Part shown: positions 43,149 through 55,165 of the stretch, in pieces
How positions within the stretch are numbered: position 1 is the first letter of the stretch
Layout of the letters: each line of letters starts with the position of its first letter
Assembly: GCF_011378905.1 (NCBI RefSeq)
Contig: NZ_WTPY01000020.1
Coordinates: 20,257-84,256, forward strand
Direction: 5' to 3'
DNA length: 64,000 nt
DNA from: Paraglaciecola sp. 20A4
Lineage (GTDB): Bacteria; Pseudomonadota; Gammaproteobacteria; Enterobacterales; Alteromonadaceae
Made by a program: the position numbers and the translations under genes
Notes under the pieces: generated by a model
What the model was told of the DNA's origin: nothing
Database searches by the model: none
What the model saw: the letters and a program-made list of their open reading frames with translations, nothing else

Positions 43149-43304
43149 CTAGCCTAACGCATTATTTTGATTCGCTGAAGGTTGAACATTATACGCTGGA
43201 ACAGTTTGAGAGTTTGCAGAGGTGCTGAAAATAGCAGCCAAAATGAGAACAACCACAGTCGCTAATACGCCTGCCAAACCAAAACCTTTAGATGAACGAT
43301 TCAT
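43149..43304 (-). CDS. 51-residue membrane or secreted peptide
   Basis: ATG 43304 to TAG at 43149. Sequence MNRSSKGFGLAGVLATVVVL then ILAAIFSTSANSQ: a basic N-terminus, a 16-18-residue hydrophobic helix and a possible signal-peptidase site after TSA or SANS. A polar Gln/Asn/Pro-rich tail of about 20 residues follows. An AAGAGA ribosome site lies upstream. It could be a small membrane protein or a cleaved peptide. No family recognised. Supported by codon content and ribosome site only. Confidence 0.5.
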   Translation of the reverse strand: MNRSSKGFGLAGVLATVVVLILAAIFSTSANSQTVPAYNVQPSANQNNALG

Positions 43305-43581
43305 ATCACGTCTCTTATTATTTTATGAGTACTTGCTTCCTGCGAGGAACTCTTAACATCCTTTTTACAATCAGAATTGTAAACTTCTGTCAAGAAACGA
43401 GCGAATAATAAGCAGTTTTAACTAAGGATACAAGGTTTTATTTAGTAAAATCAAAGAATTGAACGAGAAAAAAATTTCTAAACGTCGGGAACTTTTTGTT
43501 TGTTTTTTGAACGCAAATTAATATAGTTTGTTATTTTTCAGATGGAAGAGTGTAAGTCGTTAATACATAGACAAAATTTCA
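43305..43581. other. Gene-free stretch before the purL terminator
   Basis: About 280 AT-rich bases that should contain the promoter of the small peptide. Nothing else identifiable. Confidence 0.45.
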
Positions 43582-43609
43582 AAAAAGCCCCAAAAATGGG
43601 GCTTTTTTT
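43582..43609. terminator. Terminator after purL
   Basis: Arms AAAAAAGCCCCA (43582-43593) and TGGGGCTTTTTT (43598-43609) with AAAA loop; T-runs on both strands. It ends purL transcription (minus strand, stop at 43668) and could act on the plus strand too. Confidence 0.9.
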
Positions 43610-43667
43610 GTAGCGCAAATTAATTACCGAACAATTATTTACACTACACTATCTTGCTACAAGTAGA

Positions 43668-46600
43668 TCAGCCAAGATAAACCCGAGCATTTCTAAACAT
43701 ACGCATCCACGGGCCATCTTCTTGCCAATCATTTGGGTGCCACGAGTTAGCGACAGTTCTAAATACGCGTTCTGGATGCGGCATCATTATTGTGGCACGG
43801 CCATCTAATGAGGTTAACCCTGATATCCCCGCTGGCGAACCATTAGGGTTAGCAGGGTATTGCTGCGTCACGTTACCGTAGTTATCTACATACTGCAGGG
43901 CTATGGTGTTACTGTTTAGCGCATTTTGTAGGCCAGTATCTTGGGCAAACTCAGCTCGGCCTTCACCATGGGATACCGCAATCGGCATTTTTGAGCCCTG
44001 CATACCTTGGAAGAAAACAGATGGAGACTCTTTGACTTCAAGCATAGCGACTCGCGCTTCAAAGCGTTCAGATTGATTAGTCACGAAATGCGGCCAATGT
44101 TCGGCTCCCGGAATAAGTGATTTTAGATTCGATAACATCTGGCAACCGTTACAAACCCCAAGACTAAATGTCTCATTGCGTTGGAAAAACGCTGAGAATT
44201 CGTCGCGAGCCATAGTATTGAATAAAATCGATTTAGCCCATCCTTCACCCGCTCCTAGCACATCACCGTATGAGAAACCGCCACATGCAACCAAGCCTTG
44301 AAATTGTGTTAAAGACACTCGCCCGGATAAAATATCGCTCATGTGAACATCAATAGAGTCGAAACCAGCTCGGTCAAATGCAGCAGCCATTTCAACATGA
44401 GAATTCACACCCTGCTCACGTAAAATAGCCATTTTTGGCGCAATACCCTTGGCTATATAAGGTGCAGCAACATCTTCACGAACGTCAAAGCTTAATGACG
44501 CGTGTAAACCTGGATTGTTCAAATCGTTCTTAGTGGCGAGTTCTTGTTCGGCACATTCAGGGTTATCTCGTAAACTTTGCATATGGTGTGTGGTTTGTGC
44601 CCATGCATTACGATACGCGCCACGGCTATTCTGTAGCACTGCTTTGCCGTCTCGTAAGAAAACAATTTGATCATCTGCTGACAGCGTACCAATAACATGG
44701 CTGACTTGCGTTAAGCCGTGTTTTGCCAATACCCCTTCGACTTGGCTTTGCTTGTCTGCATCAAACTGAATCACGGCGCCTAATTCTTCATTAAATAAGA
44801 CACTGGCATTATCCCCAGCTAATTTATCAAGATTGATATTAAGACCCGTATTCCCTGCAAATGCCATTTCCACCAGCGTAGTGAACAGACCACCATCAGA
44901 CCGGTCATGATAAGCATGTAATGCCTTATCGTGGACTAATTGTTGAATAGCCAAAAAGAAGCCTTTGAGTAATTCAGGTGAATCCACATCTGGGGTCTTA
45001 TCACCAAGTTGCTGATAAACCTGCGCCAAGCACGAAGCTCCCATACGATTTTGACCGGCACCTAAATCAATAAGCATCAAGCGTGTATCACCCTCGCAGG
45101 TTAATTCTGGCGTAAGAGTTTTACGCACGTCTCGTACCGCGCCAAATGCCGTAATGACCAATGACATGGGAGATGTCACTGCTTTGTCGCCTTGCTCATC
45201 TTGCCACTGGGTTTTCATAGACATTGAGTCTTTACCCACAGGAATGGTCAAGCCCAATGCTGGACATAACTCTTCACCTACAGCTTTGACTGCCTCATAC
45301 AAACCTGCATCTTCACCCGGATGACCCGCTGCGGCCATCCAGTTTGCTGAAAGCTTAATTCGCTTTAAATCACCAATATCGGCTGGGGCAATATTGGTTA
45401 ATGCTTCACCAACAGCTAAGCGCGCTGAGGCAGCAAAATTCAATAATGCTGCCGGAGTCCGCTCACCTAAAGACATCGCTTCGCCCTGATAGGTGTCAAA
45501 CGCAGCAGCAGTAACTGCCACATCCGCTACAGGGATTTGCCATGGACCTACCATCTGGTCACGATTAACTAAACCGGTCACCGAGCGGTCACCAATAGTA
45601 ATTAAGAACGTTTTCTCTGCTACCGCAGGTAAATATAGCAAGCGCATTGCTGCTTCATTTAAATCAATTTCACAGACATCAAAGGCACTACCCGTAACGC
45701 TTTTAGATTGTACATCACGGTGCATCTTCGGTGCTTTACCAAGCAATACATCCAGCGGCATATCAATAGGCTTATTATTGAAATGAGTATCATCAAGGGT
45801 TAAATGACGCGCTTCAGTAGCTTCGCCGACCACCGCAAAGGGAGCACGCTCACGAGTACAGATATCAGTAAATATAGCTAAATTTTCTGGTGCCACTGAC
45901 ATCACATAACGCTCTTGTGACTCGTTACACCATACTTCTAGCGGAGTCATACCGGCTTCATCGTTAGGCACATTACGCAAAGAAAAATTAGCCCCTCTGC
46001 CACCATCATTGACTAATTCGGGAAACGCATTTGATAATCCGCCTGCGCCCACATCATGAATAAATTGTATAGGGTTGTTTTCACCCAGTTGCCAACATTT
46101 ATCAATTACTTCTTGGCAGCGTCGCTCCATTTCTGGGTTGCCGCGTTGCACTGACGCAAAATCGAGATCTTCGTTAGACTCACCTGAGGCCATAGACGAA
46201 GCAGCTCCGCCACCTAGACCAATGTTCATGGCAGGCCCACCTAATGCGATTAGCTTAGCACCAACGGTAATTTCACCTTTAAGAGTGTGCTGCTTGCGAA
46301 TATTCCCTAGACCACCGGCCAACATAATTGGCTTGTGGTAACCACGCACTTCAACGCCGTTAAAGCTATTAACTTGTTGTTCGTACGTTCGAAAATAACC
46401 AAGAATATTCGGGCGGCCAAACTCGTTGTTAAACGCAGCGCCACCCAATGGTCCTTCCAGCATAATGTCGAATGCAGTTACAATACGCTCGGGCTTACCG
46501 TAGTCGTTTTCCCATGGTTGCACGAACCCAGGAATACGCAAATTCGAAACAGAGAATCCAACTAATCCAGCTTTCGGTTTTGAACCACGGCCAGTAGCGC

Positions 46601-47555
46601 CTTCATCACGAATTTCTCCACCGGAGCCTGTCGCCGCGCCGCTAAATGGTGCGATGGCAGTAGGGTGATTATGGGTTTCGACCTTCATCAAAATATCGAT
46701 GTCTTCGTGATGATAACGGTATTGATTACTATCAGCCTGAGGAAAAAATCGACCCGCAAAGCTCCCTTCCATAACGGCAGCGTTATCTGAATAAGCTGAA
46801 TGCACGTAGTCTGGGCATTTTTCGTAGGTATTTTTGATCATTTTAAACAATGACTTTGGCTGGTCTTGTCCGTCAATGGTCCAATCTGCATTAAATATTT
46901 TGTGCCGACAATGCTCTGAGTTCGCCTGCGCAAACATATACAGTTCGATGTCATTCGGATTACGTCCCAGTGTTTGGAAACTGGTGACCAAGTAATCAAC
47001 CTCGTCTTCGGCCAATGCCAAGCCTAGTCGTAGATTTGCGCTGACTAATTCTTCTCTACCGCCGCTTAATATATCAATTGAAGTAAGCGGTTTTGGCAAC
47101 TCATGCTTGAACAACACGCTCGCATCTTGCAAGTCCCCGACAACACTTTGTGTCATGCGGTCGTACAATACATTTTTTAATTGAACAAGTTGGTCGGTGC
47201 TTAATATGTCGGCATCGACGTAAAATGCACAACCACGCTCTAAACGCTGTACGGTGTGCAGCCCGCAATTATGCGCAATATCTGTTGCTTTGGATGACCA
47301 AGGCGAAATAGTGCCAGCACGTGGGATAACGAGTAACAGCATGCCCTTGTGTTGTTTCTCTTCAATTTTAGGGCCGTAAGTCAGCAGCTTATCTAAAACA
47401 TGTTGATCATTGTCGTTCAATGGTGCGCTTACTTGTGCAAAATGCACAAATTCGGCAAACAAGGAGTGAACGGGTAGATTAAGAGCTGCGATAGATTGCA
47501 GAAGTTTTGTTGTACGAAATTCAGAGAGGGCAGGAGCGCCGCGCAGGACAAGCAT
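43668..47555 (-). CDS. purL: Phosphoribosylformylglycinamidine synthase PurL
   Basis: From ATG 47555 the protein has 1295 residues, the same as E. coli PurL; an upstream in-frame start at 47588 adds eleven. The order is: N-terminal PurS-like domain, linker, two AIRS/FGAM-synthase domains ([63 protein letters not shown]), and a C-terminal glutaminase ([15 protein letters not shown] with nucleophile Cys; [10 protein letters not shown] with His). It converts FGAR, Gln and ATP to FGAM in purine synthesis. It is divergent from mltF with 140 bp between. Confidence 0.98.
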   Translation of the reverse strand: MLVLRGAPALSEFRTTKLLQSIAALNLPVHSLFAEFVHFAQVSAPLNDNDQHVLDKLLTYGPKIEEKQHKGMLLLVIPRAGTISPWSSKATDIAHNCGLHTVQRLERGCAFYVDADILSTDQLVQLKNVLYDRMTQSVVGDLQDASVLFKHELPKPLTSIDILSGGREELVSANLRLGLALAEDEVDYLVTSFQTLGRNPNDIELYMFAQANSEHCRHKIFNADWTIDGQDQPKSLFKMIKNTYEKCPDYVHSAYSDNAAVMEGSFAGRFFPQADSNQYRYHHEDIDILMKVETHNHPTAIAPFSGAATGSGGEIRDEGATGRGSKPKAGLVGFSVSNLRIPGFVQPWENDYGKPERIVTAFDIMLEGPLGGAAFNNEFGRPNILGYFRTYEQQVNSFNGVEVRGYHKPIMLAGGLGNIRKQHTLKGEITVGAKLIALGGPAMNIGLGGGAASSMASGESNEDLDFASVQRGNPEMERRCQEVIDKCWQLGENNPIQFIHDVGAGGLSNAFPELVNDGGRGANFSLRNVPNDEAGMTPLEVWCNESQERYVMSVAPENLAIFTDICTRERAPFAVVGEATEARHLTLDDTHFNNKPIDMPLDVLLGKAPKMHRDVQSKSVTGSAFDVCEIDLNEAAMRLLYLPAVAEKTFLITIGDRSVTGLVNRDQMVGPWQIPVADVAVTAAAFDTYQGEAMSLGERTPAALLNFAASARLAVGEALTNIAPADIGDLKRIKLSANWMAAAGHPGEDAGLYEAVKAVGEELCPALGLTIPVGKDSMSMKTQWQDEQGDKAVTSPMSLVITAFGAVRDVRKTLTPELTCEGDTRLMLIDLGAGQNRMGASCLAQVYQQLGDKTPDVDSPELLKGFFLAIQQLVHDKALHAYHDRSDGGLFTTLVEMAFAGNTGLNINLDKLAGDNASVLFNEELGAVIQFDADKQSQVEGVLAKHGLTQVSHVIGTLSADDQIVFLRDGKAVLQNSRGAYRNAWAQTTHHMQSLRDNPECAEQELATKNDLNNPGLHASLSFDVREDVAAPYIAKGIAPKMAILREQGVNSHVEMAAAFDRAGFDSIDVHMSDILSGRVSLTQFQGLVACGGFSYGDVLGAGEGWAKSILFNTMARDEFSAFFQRNETFSLGVCNGCQMLSNLKSLIPGAEHWPHFVTNQSERFEARVAMLEVKESPSVFFQGMQGSKMPIAVSHGEGRAEFAQDTGLQNALNSNTIALQYVDNYGNVTQQYPANPNGSPAGISGLTSLDGRATIMMPHPERVFRTVANSWHPNDWQEDGPWMRMFRNARVYLG

Positions 47556-47695
47556 AAAGGTAATCACCAAGTTGCAGGGCTCGCCCACTTTCGTGATGGC
47601 AAACCGATTTTCGGGAAATTTTTAAGCGCAGGATTATATACTGATTTTAGCCCAATTGATAAGCACTTAACCGCTTGGGGGGCGACTTTTATTAA

Positions 47696-49405
47696 ATGAT
47701 AAATATCTGGATGAATTCATCACTTTTGGTCACAATATCCAGCTATAGGCTTTTTAAGGGGTGTCGTATTTCTTTTCGTTATTATTTTTTGCTTTCATTG
47801 TCATTGCTGCTCAGTGCGTGTGATGAGCCAAAAAAGCAAGATAGCTTGCAGCACGTGCTAGACACGGGTGTATTGCGTGTGGGTACGATTTATGGCCTTA
47901 CCACTTACTATAACGGCCCAAACGGCCCTGAAGGTTTTGAATACGAGCTGGCAGCAGGATTTGCTGACTACTTAGGTGTCAAGCTGGAAATATTTCCTTA
48001 TTACACCGTAAATGAGTTGTTCCCTCAGCTAGATAATGCCCACTTAGATGTAATAGCTGCCGGTATTAACGTTAGTTCTGAACGCTATGCACAATTTCGT
48101 TTTGGCCCCGCGTATCAAAATGTTAGCCAAAAGCTGGTCTTTAAACAAGGTGATGTCAGGCCTAGAGAACTGTCTGATCTCACGGGTGATTTTATGGTAG
48201 TAGCCGGCAGTGGTCACAGTGAAACCTTACGCAACTTTAAAGCTCAAAATCCAGATTTAAGCTGGCAAGAAACGAATGACAAGGATTCTGAAGAGTTACT
48301 CGAGGCAGTGTTAGCTGATGAATTAGATTACACAGTCGTGGATTCAAATATTTTAGCCTTAATGCGCCGCAGATATCCTGAGCTCAGTATTGGATTCTCT
48401 TTAAGTCAGTCACAAGGTATTGCTTGGGCCACAAGCCAAAAAAGTGACGACGCCTTGCGTGCAGCCCTCATTGAATATTTTGGCCAAATTCATCAAAGTG
48501 GCGCATTGGCAGCCCTAGAAGATAAACATTTTGGTCACGTTCGCCAATTCAATTATGTGGATACGCGAGATTTCATTCGTTCAGCATCCAGTAAACTTCC
48601 TCAGTATCAAACTCTATTTGAACGGTATTCTAATGATCTTGATTGGCGTTTATTAGCGGCCCTTAGTTATCAAGAGAGTCACTGGGATCCTAAAGCAAGA
48701 TCGGTCACCGGTGTACGTGGTTTGATGATGCTCACATTAAATACAGCGAAAGACTTAGGTGTTACCTCGCGTCTTGATCCCGAACAAAGTATTCGAGGAG
48801 GTTCTGAGTACCTCGCGACATTGTTAACTCGTATTCCAGACCGTATACCGTCCCCAGATAGATTGTGGTTTGCACTGGCATCTTACAATGTTGGATTAGG
48901 TCACCTAGAAGATGCTCGCGTATTAACGGAGCGACAAGGTGGCAATCCAGATATGTGGGTAGATGTAAAAAAACGTTTACCCCAGCTACGCCAAAAAAGG
49001 TACTACAAAACCACTCGCTACGGCTATGCCAGAGGCCACGAGGCTGTAATTTACGTGGATAATATTCGCCGCTACTACGACACTTTAGTTTGGTTAAATG
49101 AGCAGCAGCCTGAATTATTGCCTGCGGAAGCTGATGTGGAAGATGAAGATCCAGCTGCAAATCGAAATATTTCTGACACAGAATTCGATGCCCAGACGCC
49201 TGAGATTTCTAAAGACAATTCCTCTCTAAAAGCGCCTATACCATCAACACAATACGCAGATAAAAAAGCCGATGTCGAAATGCTCAAAGATAAAGAGGAA
49301 ACAGATAAATCTCACAATGAGAAGTCCGCTGCGTCTACCCCGCCAGAAATAGAGGTTCAAACTACCACTGACGTCACTCCCGACCAGACAGATAAAATCA
49401 AGTGA
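47696..49405 (+). CDS. mltF: Membrane-bound lytic transglycosylase MltF
   Basis: 569 residues. A lipoprotein-type signal (YFLLSLSLLLSAC) follows an unusually long 30-residue polar leader; a second in-frame ATG (47711) is possible. Residues 55-290 form a solute-binding-like module (VLRVGTIYGLTTYYNGPNGP). Residues 310-450 form an SLT domain with catalytic Glu in ALSYQESHWDPKARSVTG and GLMMLTLNTAKDLGV. The last about 100 residues are an acidic, low-complexity tail longer than in E. coli MltF (518). It cleaves peptidoglycan at the outer membrane. purL-mltF-tadA is a conserved neighbourhood. Confidence 0.95.
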   Translation: MINIWMNSSLLVTISSYRLFKGCRISFRYYFLLSLSLLLSACDEPKKQDSLQHVLDTGVLRVGTIYGLTTYYNGPNGPEGFEYELAAGFADYLGVKLEIFPYYTVNELFPQLDNAHLDVIAAGINVSSERYAQFRFGPAYQNVSQKLVFKQGDVRPRELSDLTGDFMVVAGSGHSETLRNFKAQNPDLSWQETNDKDSEELLEAVLADELDYTVVDSNILALMRRRYPELSIGFSLSQSQGIAWATSQKSDDALRAALIEYFGQIHQSGALAALEDKHFGHVRQFNYVDTRDFIRSASSKLPQYQTLFERYSNDLDWRLLAALSYQESHWDPKARSVTGVRGLMMLTLNTAKDLGVTSRLDPEQSIRGGSEYLATLLTRIPDRIPSPDRLWFALASYNVGLGHLEDARVLTERQGGNPDMWVDVKKRLPQLRQKRYYKTTRYGYARGHEAVIYVDNIRRYYDTLVWLNEQQPELLPAEADVEDEDPAANRNISDTEFDAQTPEISKDNSSLKAPIPSTQYADKKADVEMLKDKEETDKSHNEKSAASTPPEIEVQTTTDVTPDQTDKIK

Positions 49406-49632
49406 TGTACTGGCCGCAGAATACTGATAGTAAACTTTAATTTACGCTTGTAACCATAGCGTCATCTGCTTGTCATTTTTCATTCATATCAAATTGGTAG
49501 ATTATATTTTTGGGAACATAAGTTCACTTACTGATGTCTTTTTTAATCGACAAGGTAGAGCTAATCAAAGTGTAGATAACACGCTATACACCCTAAATAT
49601 CAGTAACGCTAACCAAAGAAGAGGGAAAGAAT

Positions 49633-50336
<704 letters not shown>

Positions 50337-50478
50337 TTAACCAAGCTAGCCTGATGTAAAAAACTAAAAATCATGCTAACACACTGATTAAAATAGAATT
50401 TAAATTTTGGTCAGTGAATTGCTTAATAGTATATAAATACCGATATTATTTTAACACATCGATTTGAGGAATAGACAT

Positions 50479-50712
50479 ATGAACATCACTGCCGTTGCTA
50501 TCGTTGCTATCGTCTGCTGGGCTATTGTAGAGTTAACCAATGGGTCAAAAACTAAGAAAAAGAACAAAGTTACACTGCAACAGGACGCTGAACTCGCACA
50601 ACAGGTCGCCGATTTAAAAGAGCGCATTGAAACCTTAGAGAAAATCGTCACCGATGAAAAGTATGATTTGCATCGTCAGTTTGATGACCTTAAGAAAGAC
50701 AAAGTCGCATAA
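50479..50712 (+). CDS. Small PspB-like membrane protein
   Basis: 77 residues from ATG 50479 (ribosome site GAGG). Residues 3-20 are one membrane helix (ITAVAIVAIVCWAIVEL). A basic stretch KTKKKNK follows, then a coiled coil (DAELAQQVADLKERIETLEK) and IVTDEKYDL. This layout and the LEKIVTDE end resemble PspB, the toxin-like phage-shock regulator, but no pspA or pspC is adjacent. An orphan PspB or an unrelated small coiled-coil protein are both possible. Confidence 0.65.
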   Translation: MNITAVAIVAIVCWAIVELTNGSKTKKKNKVTLQQDAELAQQVADLKERIETLEKIVTDEKYDLHRQFDDLKKDKVA

Positions 50713-50733
50713 ATTACACGTAAATGATTTGAT

Positions 50734-50755
50734 AAAGGGCGTTAAAGCCCTTTTT
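50734..50755 (+). terminator. Terminator after the PspB-like gene
   Basis: Stem AAAGGGC (50734-50740) with GCCCTTT (50747-50753), 6-base loop, followed by T residues. 22 bp past the stop. Confidence 0.85.
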
Positions 50756-50834
50756 ATCGAGGATTAAATCCCAACAAAGGCCTATGAATTAACGCTGAGC
50801 AAAATTAGAAATAAATAATATCTGTTGGTAACCG

Positions 50835-51968
50835 TCATTCACCAACAATTTTGATGGGAACCGCATACATCGACAATACCTTTTTCTTTATTTCTGGTAA
50901 TTCATCACATAATCGAGAGGCCAGATGCATTTTGGCTGCATCTATTTGCTGTTGACTAAAAAGATCATCTTTTACGCTTTCTTTCCCTTCTAACATTTGC
51001 ACGGCGGCATCGGCACTTGGGAAACGACGATAATTATGCTTAATTTGCCCATCAATTTGTTCTGCCACCCCTTTAGCATTTTCAAACTCACTATCTAATA
51101 TTTGCCCAAATGATACGTGTACACGACCTTTATAACCCACCATGCCATCGACTATGCTACGAATATCTTCACTATCAGCCTTGTCGTAACTACCTTCGAC
51201 CTCTGTAGTGTACAGTTCTTTCGCCTTACTCAAATCACAGGGGTCAAACTCGTACGAGATAGATACAGGTACAATACGCAGGCTACGAATATAATCACTA
51301 AATGGCTGCTCTTTGGGCTTATTTAAACTGAGCATCGAAACAATTGCAGGGTTTGTTGCGTCAATCCCATCTTTAGCCCTACCTTCTCTTTGTGCAATCC
51401 AGATATGCTGTGCGTCATTTTTTAAAGTATGAAAGATATATTCACTGAGAAGTTTGGCATCGGCTAGTTTTTCGCGTCGGTCTTTAGCACTGCGGTGTAC
51501 AATAAAACACTTATTTAAGCGGATAAGATCCGCTACCCAATCTTGCTTTAATAGGTTATCTCCTACCGCTATACGCACCGTGTCTTGACCACTAAGATGC
51601 AACGACCAATTCACAAAAGCAGGATCAAGGGCAATATCTCTATGATTACTAACGAACATACATGGCTGGCTTAAATCGAGCTTATCAAGTCCCGACACGG
51701 TAAAACTATCAGTCGTTTGCTCTATCATGCGTTCCATATAGGGCTCAACTAATACTTGAAAGTCCCGTAAGCTCTTTATCCTGCCACGCTGCCTAGATAA
51801 ATAGAGTCTAGTCACGCCACGTAGAAACGGATAACAAAACCTCGGCCAAGTAGAGAAACGAAAAGCGACTAAGCTGTCCATAAGTTGACGATTTTGAATC
51901 AGCCGCCCTAATACTTGCGGCAAATCACAATCATTAAATGGACGAATTGAGTCAAACTTTGCATTCAT
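50835..51968 (-). CDS. PlsC-family acyltransferase
   Basis: A 377-residue protein with the acyltransferase motifs SNHRDIALDPAF (HxxxxD, near 110) and QREGRAKDGID (EGxR-like, near 205). It is longer than 1-acyl-glycerol-3-phosphate acyltransferases (about 245) and closer to a glycerolipid acyltransferase of unknown specificity, with an extra C-terminal segment of about 120 residues. It probably acts at the inner membrane, although no clear membrane helix is visible. Substrate unknown. Confidence 0.85.
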   Translation of the reverse strand: MNAKFDSIRPFNDCDLPQVLGRLIQNRQLMDSLVAFRFSTWPRFCYPFLRGVTRLYLSRQRGRIKSLRDFQVLVEPYMERMIEQTTDSFTVSGLDKLDLSQPCMFVSNHRDIALDPAFVNWSLHLSGQDTVRIAVGDNLLKQDWVADLIRLNKCFIVHRSAKDRREKLADAKLLSEYIFHTLKNDAQHIWIAQREGRAKDGIDATNPAIVSMLSLNKPKEQPFSDYIRSLRIVPVSISYEFDPCDLSKAKELYTTEVEGSYDKADSEDIRSIVDGMVGYKGRVHVSFGQILDSEFENAKGVAEQIDGQIKHNYRRFPSADAAVQMLEGKESVKDDLFSQQQIDAAKMHLASRLCDELPEIKKKVLSMYAVPIKIVGE

Positions 51969-52105
51969 GAAGAAAAACTACTTACGGAAAATAATTGGGC
52001 CAGCATTTTGCCTGTGAACAGGTTAATCAGCAAACCTAATTTAGTTATAAATATCAGTAAAGACACTGCTCGTACCTGTATACCACTCTTACAACAGACC
52101 ACAGT

Positions 52106-52639
52106 TTACGCTTGTAGTTCGCGGCAAATTAATTCCACTTCGCCACCTTCAGCTGTAATGTAAGTTGAATCTCCCGTTATCGTAAATGACATATCGCTCG
52201 TTCGTGAAACTAATTTAGCCAATGTCTGAATATCATTCCACGCAAATTGAAACACCTGCACAGGTAACATGGCAAATGCAGCCTGACTTTGTCGCCACCA
52301 AGTGTCTGATTTACTATTAAAACTATACACTTTGGTAGCTTTTGCCATGCGACTGGCTTTTTTGATCCTGTCTTGGGCGGGTTCACCCACATCAATCCAC
52401 AAATGTAACTGGTCGTCTAAGCCACGTAACCAGATGTCAGGTTCTTCCACAGAGCTAAGCCCCTTGGTAAAGCTCAGTAATTCATCAGCATTTAAACAAT
52501 AAGCCAAAACCCGGGTCATCATGCGCTCCAGTGTTTCAGACGGATGCTGAGCAACTGTTAGATTAAGTGCGGTGTAATAGTCACGGTTAAGATCAGACAA
52601 AGAAATTTTAAATTTATAAATAGTTGGCTTAATCGCCAT
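52106..52639 (-). CDS. yaeQ: YaeQ family protein
   Basis: From ATG 52639 (177 residues; a GTG three codons upstream exists) it starts MAIKPTIYKFKISLSDLNRD, the YaeQ signature, and has EEPDIWLRGLDDQLHLWIDV, a PD-(D/E)XK-like core. E. coli YaeQ (181 residues) was once thought to compensate for RfaH loss; the molecular function remains unclear. Confidence 0.93.
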   Translation of the reverse strand: MAIKPTIYKFKISLSDLNRDYYTALNLTVAQHPSETLERMMTRVLAYCLNADELLSFTKGLSSVEEPDIWLRGLDDQLHLWIDVGEPAQDRIKKASRMAKATKVYSFNSKSDTWWRQSQAAFAMLPVQVFQFAWNDIQTLAKLVSRTSDMSFTITGDSTYITAEGGEVELICRELQA

Positions 52640-52924
52640 AACACACACTCAAGGCAAAATAAAAAGAAGAGATAAAAAACCAATAAACATCAGGTTATTT
52701 ATACGCTATAGAAACAGCCTGCAAAAGCCCTTTAATGATAGAGGCTTTGTGGGAATACCATGAATCAGCCCATGTCGAATCATTATTCAGTTATGTTACT
52801 TCAATTAACAGAATGACCAAACAAGTAAAATTAGAATTCTTTTATTAACGTCTGACACACGCAAGGCTTATCGACCTTCCCTACAGTCCCGACCTAATAC
52901 CTGGAATACATATATGTACAGCCT

Positions 52925-54037
52925 TTAGTACATACGATTTCGAAATAGCCAGCCCGCCAGAGACAATGTTGCAATGCCAATAATGGCCATGGGCCAATAC
53001 TGATTGAGCAGCAATGAAAAACTACTCCCTTCCAACGTGACGCCCCTTACTATCACCAAAAAATAACGCAACGGATCCAGATACGTTAGCCACTGTACAA
53101 ACTGCGGCATATTGGCAATGGGAGTGGCGAATCCGGATAGGACAATCGCAGGTACCATAAACAGAAAAGCCCCCATCACCGCTTGCTGTTGCGTAACGGA
53201 TATAGCAGAGATCATCAACCCAACACCTACTGCAGAAAGTAGGAACAACAAAATACCCAGGTACAGCGCGCCGAGACTGCCACGCAAAGGAATATCAAAT
53301 AAAGTCACCATAACGACAATTATCAGCGTAGCCTCCAGTATGCCAATGATCATACCGGGAATGGCTTTACCGATGAGGATCTGTATTGGACGCAACGGAG
53401 TCACCAGTAATTGGTCGAAGGTGCCTGCCTCTCGCTCCCTAGCCACTGAAAGCGCTGTGACTAAAAGGGTCACCAATAAGGTCAGTAGACCAACAATACC
53501 GGGCACAATAAACCAATTTGACTGTAAATTTTCGTTATACCAAGCCCGTGTTTGTAAGATCGCTACAGAACCACTTTTATTCTGGGATGCCAACCAGCTA
53601 AGGTTATAATCCAATATGATTCTATTTACGTAGTTCATGGCCATCATGGCGGTGTTGGAATTTCGGCCATCTAGTATCACCTGTACAGGTGCACTTGTGC
53701 CTTGTAAAAGTTTGCTACTGAAACGCTGATCAATATGCAAGACGAGCAGTACGTCTCGACTATCGATTAGCGGTGCAAGCTCACGATCATGAGTAATGTA
53801 CGCGACAATCTCAAAATTAGGAGAGCCGTCAATGCGACTCACTAGTTCTCTAGATGCCTCCCCAAGATCTTCATTATAAACTGCCACCGGTACATTATTG
53901 AGGTCGTAGGATGCAGCAAAACCGAATACCAGTAGCTGGATAATGGGCGGACCAATAATGACAAATCGACTACGTTTATCACGTAATAGAGCAAGAAACT
54001 CTTTGACGGCTAACGCCCAAATTAGTCTGAAATACAT
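52925..54037 (-). CDS. ABC-2 type permease (YbhR-like)
   Basis: A 370-residue ABC-2 permease. N-terminal membrane anchor after KEFLALLRDKRSRFVIIGPP, a large periplasmic domain (about 50-170), then five membrane helices from 178 with REREAGTFDQLLVTPLRP, the ABC-2 signature loop. Second permease of a four-gene operon with HlyD, double ATPase and first permease; equals E. coli YbhR. Substrate unknown, likely drug or lipophilic compound export. Confidence 0.93.
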   Translation of the reverse strand: MYFRLIWALAVKEFLALLRDKRSRFVIIGPPIIQLLVFGFAASYDLNNVPVAVYNEDLGEASRELVSRIDGSPNFEIVAYITHDRELAPLIDSRDVLLVLHIDQRFSSKLLQGTSAPVQVILDGRNSNTAMMAMNYVNRIILDYNLSWLASQNKSGSVAILQTRAWYNENLQSNWFIVPGIVGLLTLLVTLLVTALSVAREREAGTFDQLLVTPLRPIQILIGKAIPGMIIGILEATLIIVVMVTLFDIPLRGSLGALYLGILLFLLSAVGVGLMISAISVTQQQAVMGAFLFMVPAIVLSGFATPIANMPQFVQWLTYLDPLRYFLVIVRGVTLEGSSFSLLLNQYWPMAIIGIATLSLAGWLFRNRMY

Positions 54038-54040
54038 AGC

Positions 54041-55165
54041 CTACTCCAGACGCTTATGGAACTTGCGCCACACCAGTGAAAAATAAAACAATGACATGAT
54101 AAGCAATGCACCAATGTTAGGCAGCACGACCGACCACACATCACCAGCAAGAAAAAGGGTTTGCAAAATAGCGACGAAATAACGCGCTGGCACTAAATAC
54201 GTGATGAACTGTATCCAGCTAGGCATAGAATGAATATCAAACAGAAAACCCGACAAGATAAAGGCAGGCAAAAACGTGACGATTATAGCCAGCAGGCCTG
54301 CTACAAACTGATTTTTTGAGACGATGGAAATTAACAAGCCAATAGCCAGCGCCACCAGCATAAATAGCGCCGAGCTTATCATCAGCAGCCAAAACGAACC
54401 ATGCAGAGGGACATGGAACTGCCATACAGCAATTGCCACACTGAACAGCATCCCCCCCATTCCCAGTACAAAGTAAGGAATAAGCTTACCTGCCAGTATT
54501 TCACTGCGTCGCAGCGGTGTCACCATCATTGCTTCCATTGTGCCTCGCTCCCATTCTCGCGCTACCACCATAGCCGTGAGCAACGAACCAATTAGCGTCA
54601 TAACAATGGCGATCAAACCTGGTACCAGAAACAGGCGGCTAGACAAAGCTGTATTGAACCACACTCGCTGCTCTAGGGTCACTGGCATAGTCAGTGATTG
54701 GCCTCGACTCTCAGCATAATGGGTTAGCCAAGCAAACCATGTTCCCTCAATATACCTTTGGGTAATATTAGCCTGATTTGAATCAACTCCATTAACGATG
54801 ACGCCAATGGGTGCTGCGCTATTAGATAACAGCTGAGCTGAAAAATTACTGCGTAGCCAGACAATACCGTCAATTTGGTGTTCCTTTAGTGCCTGCTGCG
54901 CGGTTTGAATAACACTAAAGTGCTGTGGACTAAAAAATTCGGAGCGCTCGAAAGCCCCTGCTAGTGACTGTGTTTCCCTATCTGGTTGTTCGATAACAAT
55001 TCCCAATGGAATATGCTTCGCATCTAACGATACGCCGTAGCCAAACAAGAACAGCAGCACGACCGGCATTACAAAGGCAATAGCGATACTAGATGGATCA
55101 CGCAGAATTTGTAGGCTTTCTTTGCGGATCAACCCCACGAGGCGCATATGAGCGAGCGAATTCAA
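54041..55165 (-). CDS. ABC-2 type permease (YbhS-like)
   Basis: A 374-residue permease with the same plan as its downstream neighbour: LIRKESLQILRDPSSIAIAF, a periplasmic domain, and VAREWERGTMEAMMVTPLRR. The frame opens with TTG at 55165 in the overlap TTGA with the ATPase stop; ATG 55147 is an alternative six codons in. Only 3 bp separate it from the second permease. The two probably form a heterodimer. Confidence 0.92.
   Translation of the reverse strand: MNSLAHMRLVGLIRKESLQILRDPSSIAIAFVMPVVLLFLFGYGVSLDAKHIPLGIVIEQPDRETQSLAGAFERSEFFSPQHFSVIQTAQQALKEHQIDGIVWLRSNFSAQLLSNSAAPIGVIVNGVDSNQANITQRYIEGTWFAWLTHYAESRGQSLTMPVTLEQRVWFNTALSSRLFLVPGLIAIVMTLIGSLLTAMVVAREWERGTMEAMMVTPLRRSEILAGKLIPYFVLGMGGMLFSVAIAVWQFHVPLHGSFWLLMISSALFMLVALAIGLLISIVSKNQFVAGLLAIIVTFLPAFILSGFLFDIHSMPSWIQFITYLVPARYFVAILQTLFLAGDVWSVVLPNIGALLIMSLFYFSLVWRKFHKRLE

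Noticed and set aside
47575-47610. PurR-like site upstream of purL
   Set aside because: The GCAAACC...TTTTC similarity needs an insertion and loses key bases of the PurR consensus.
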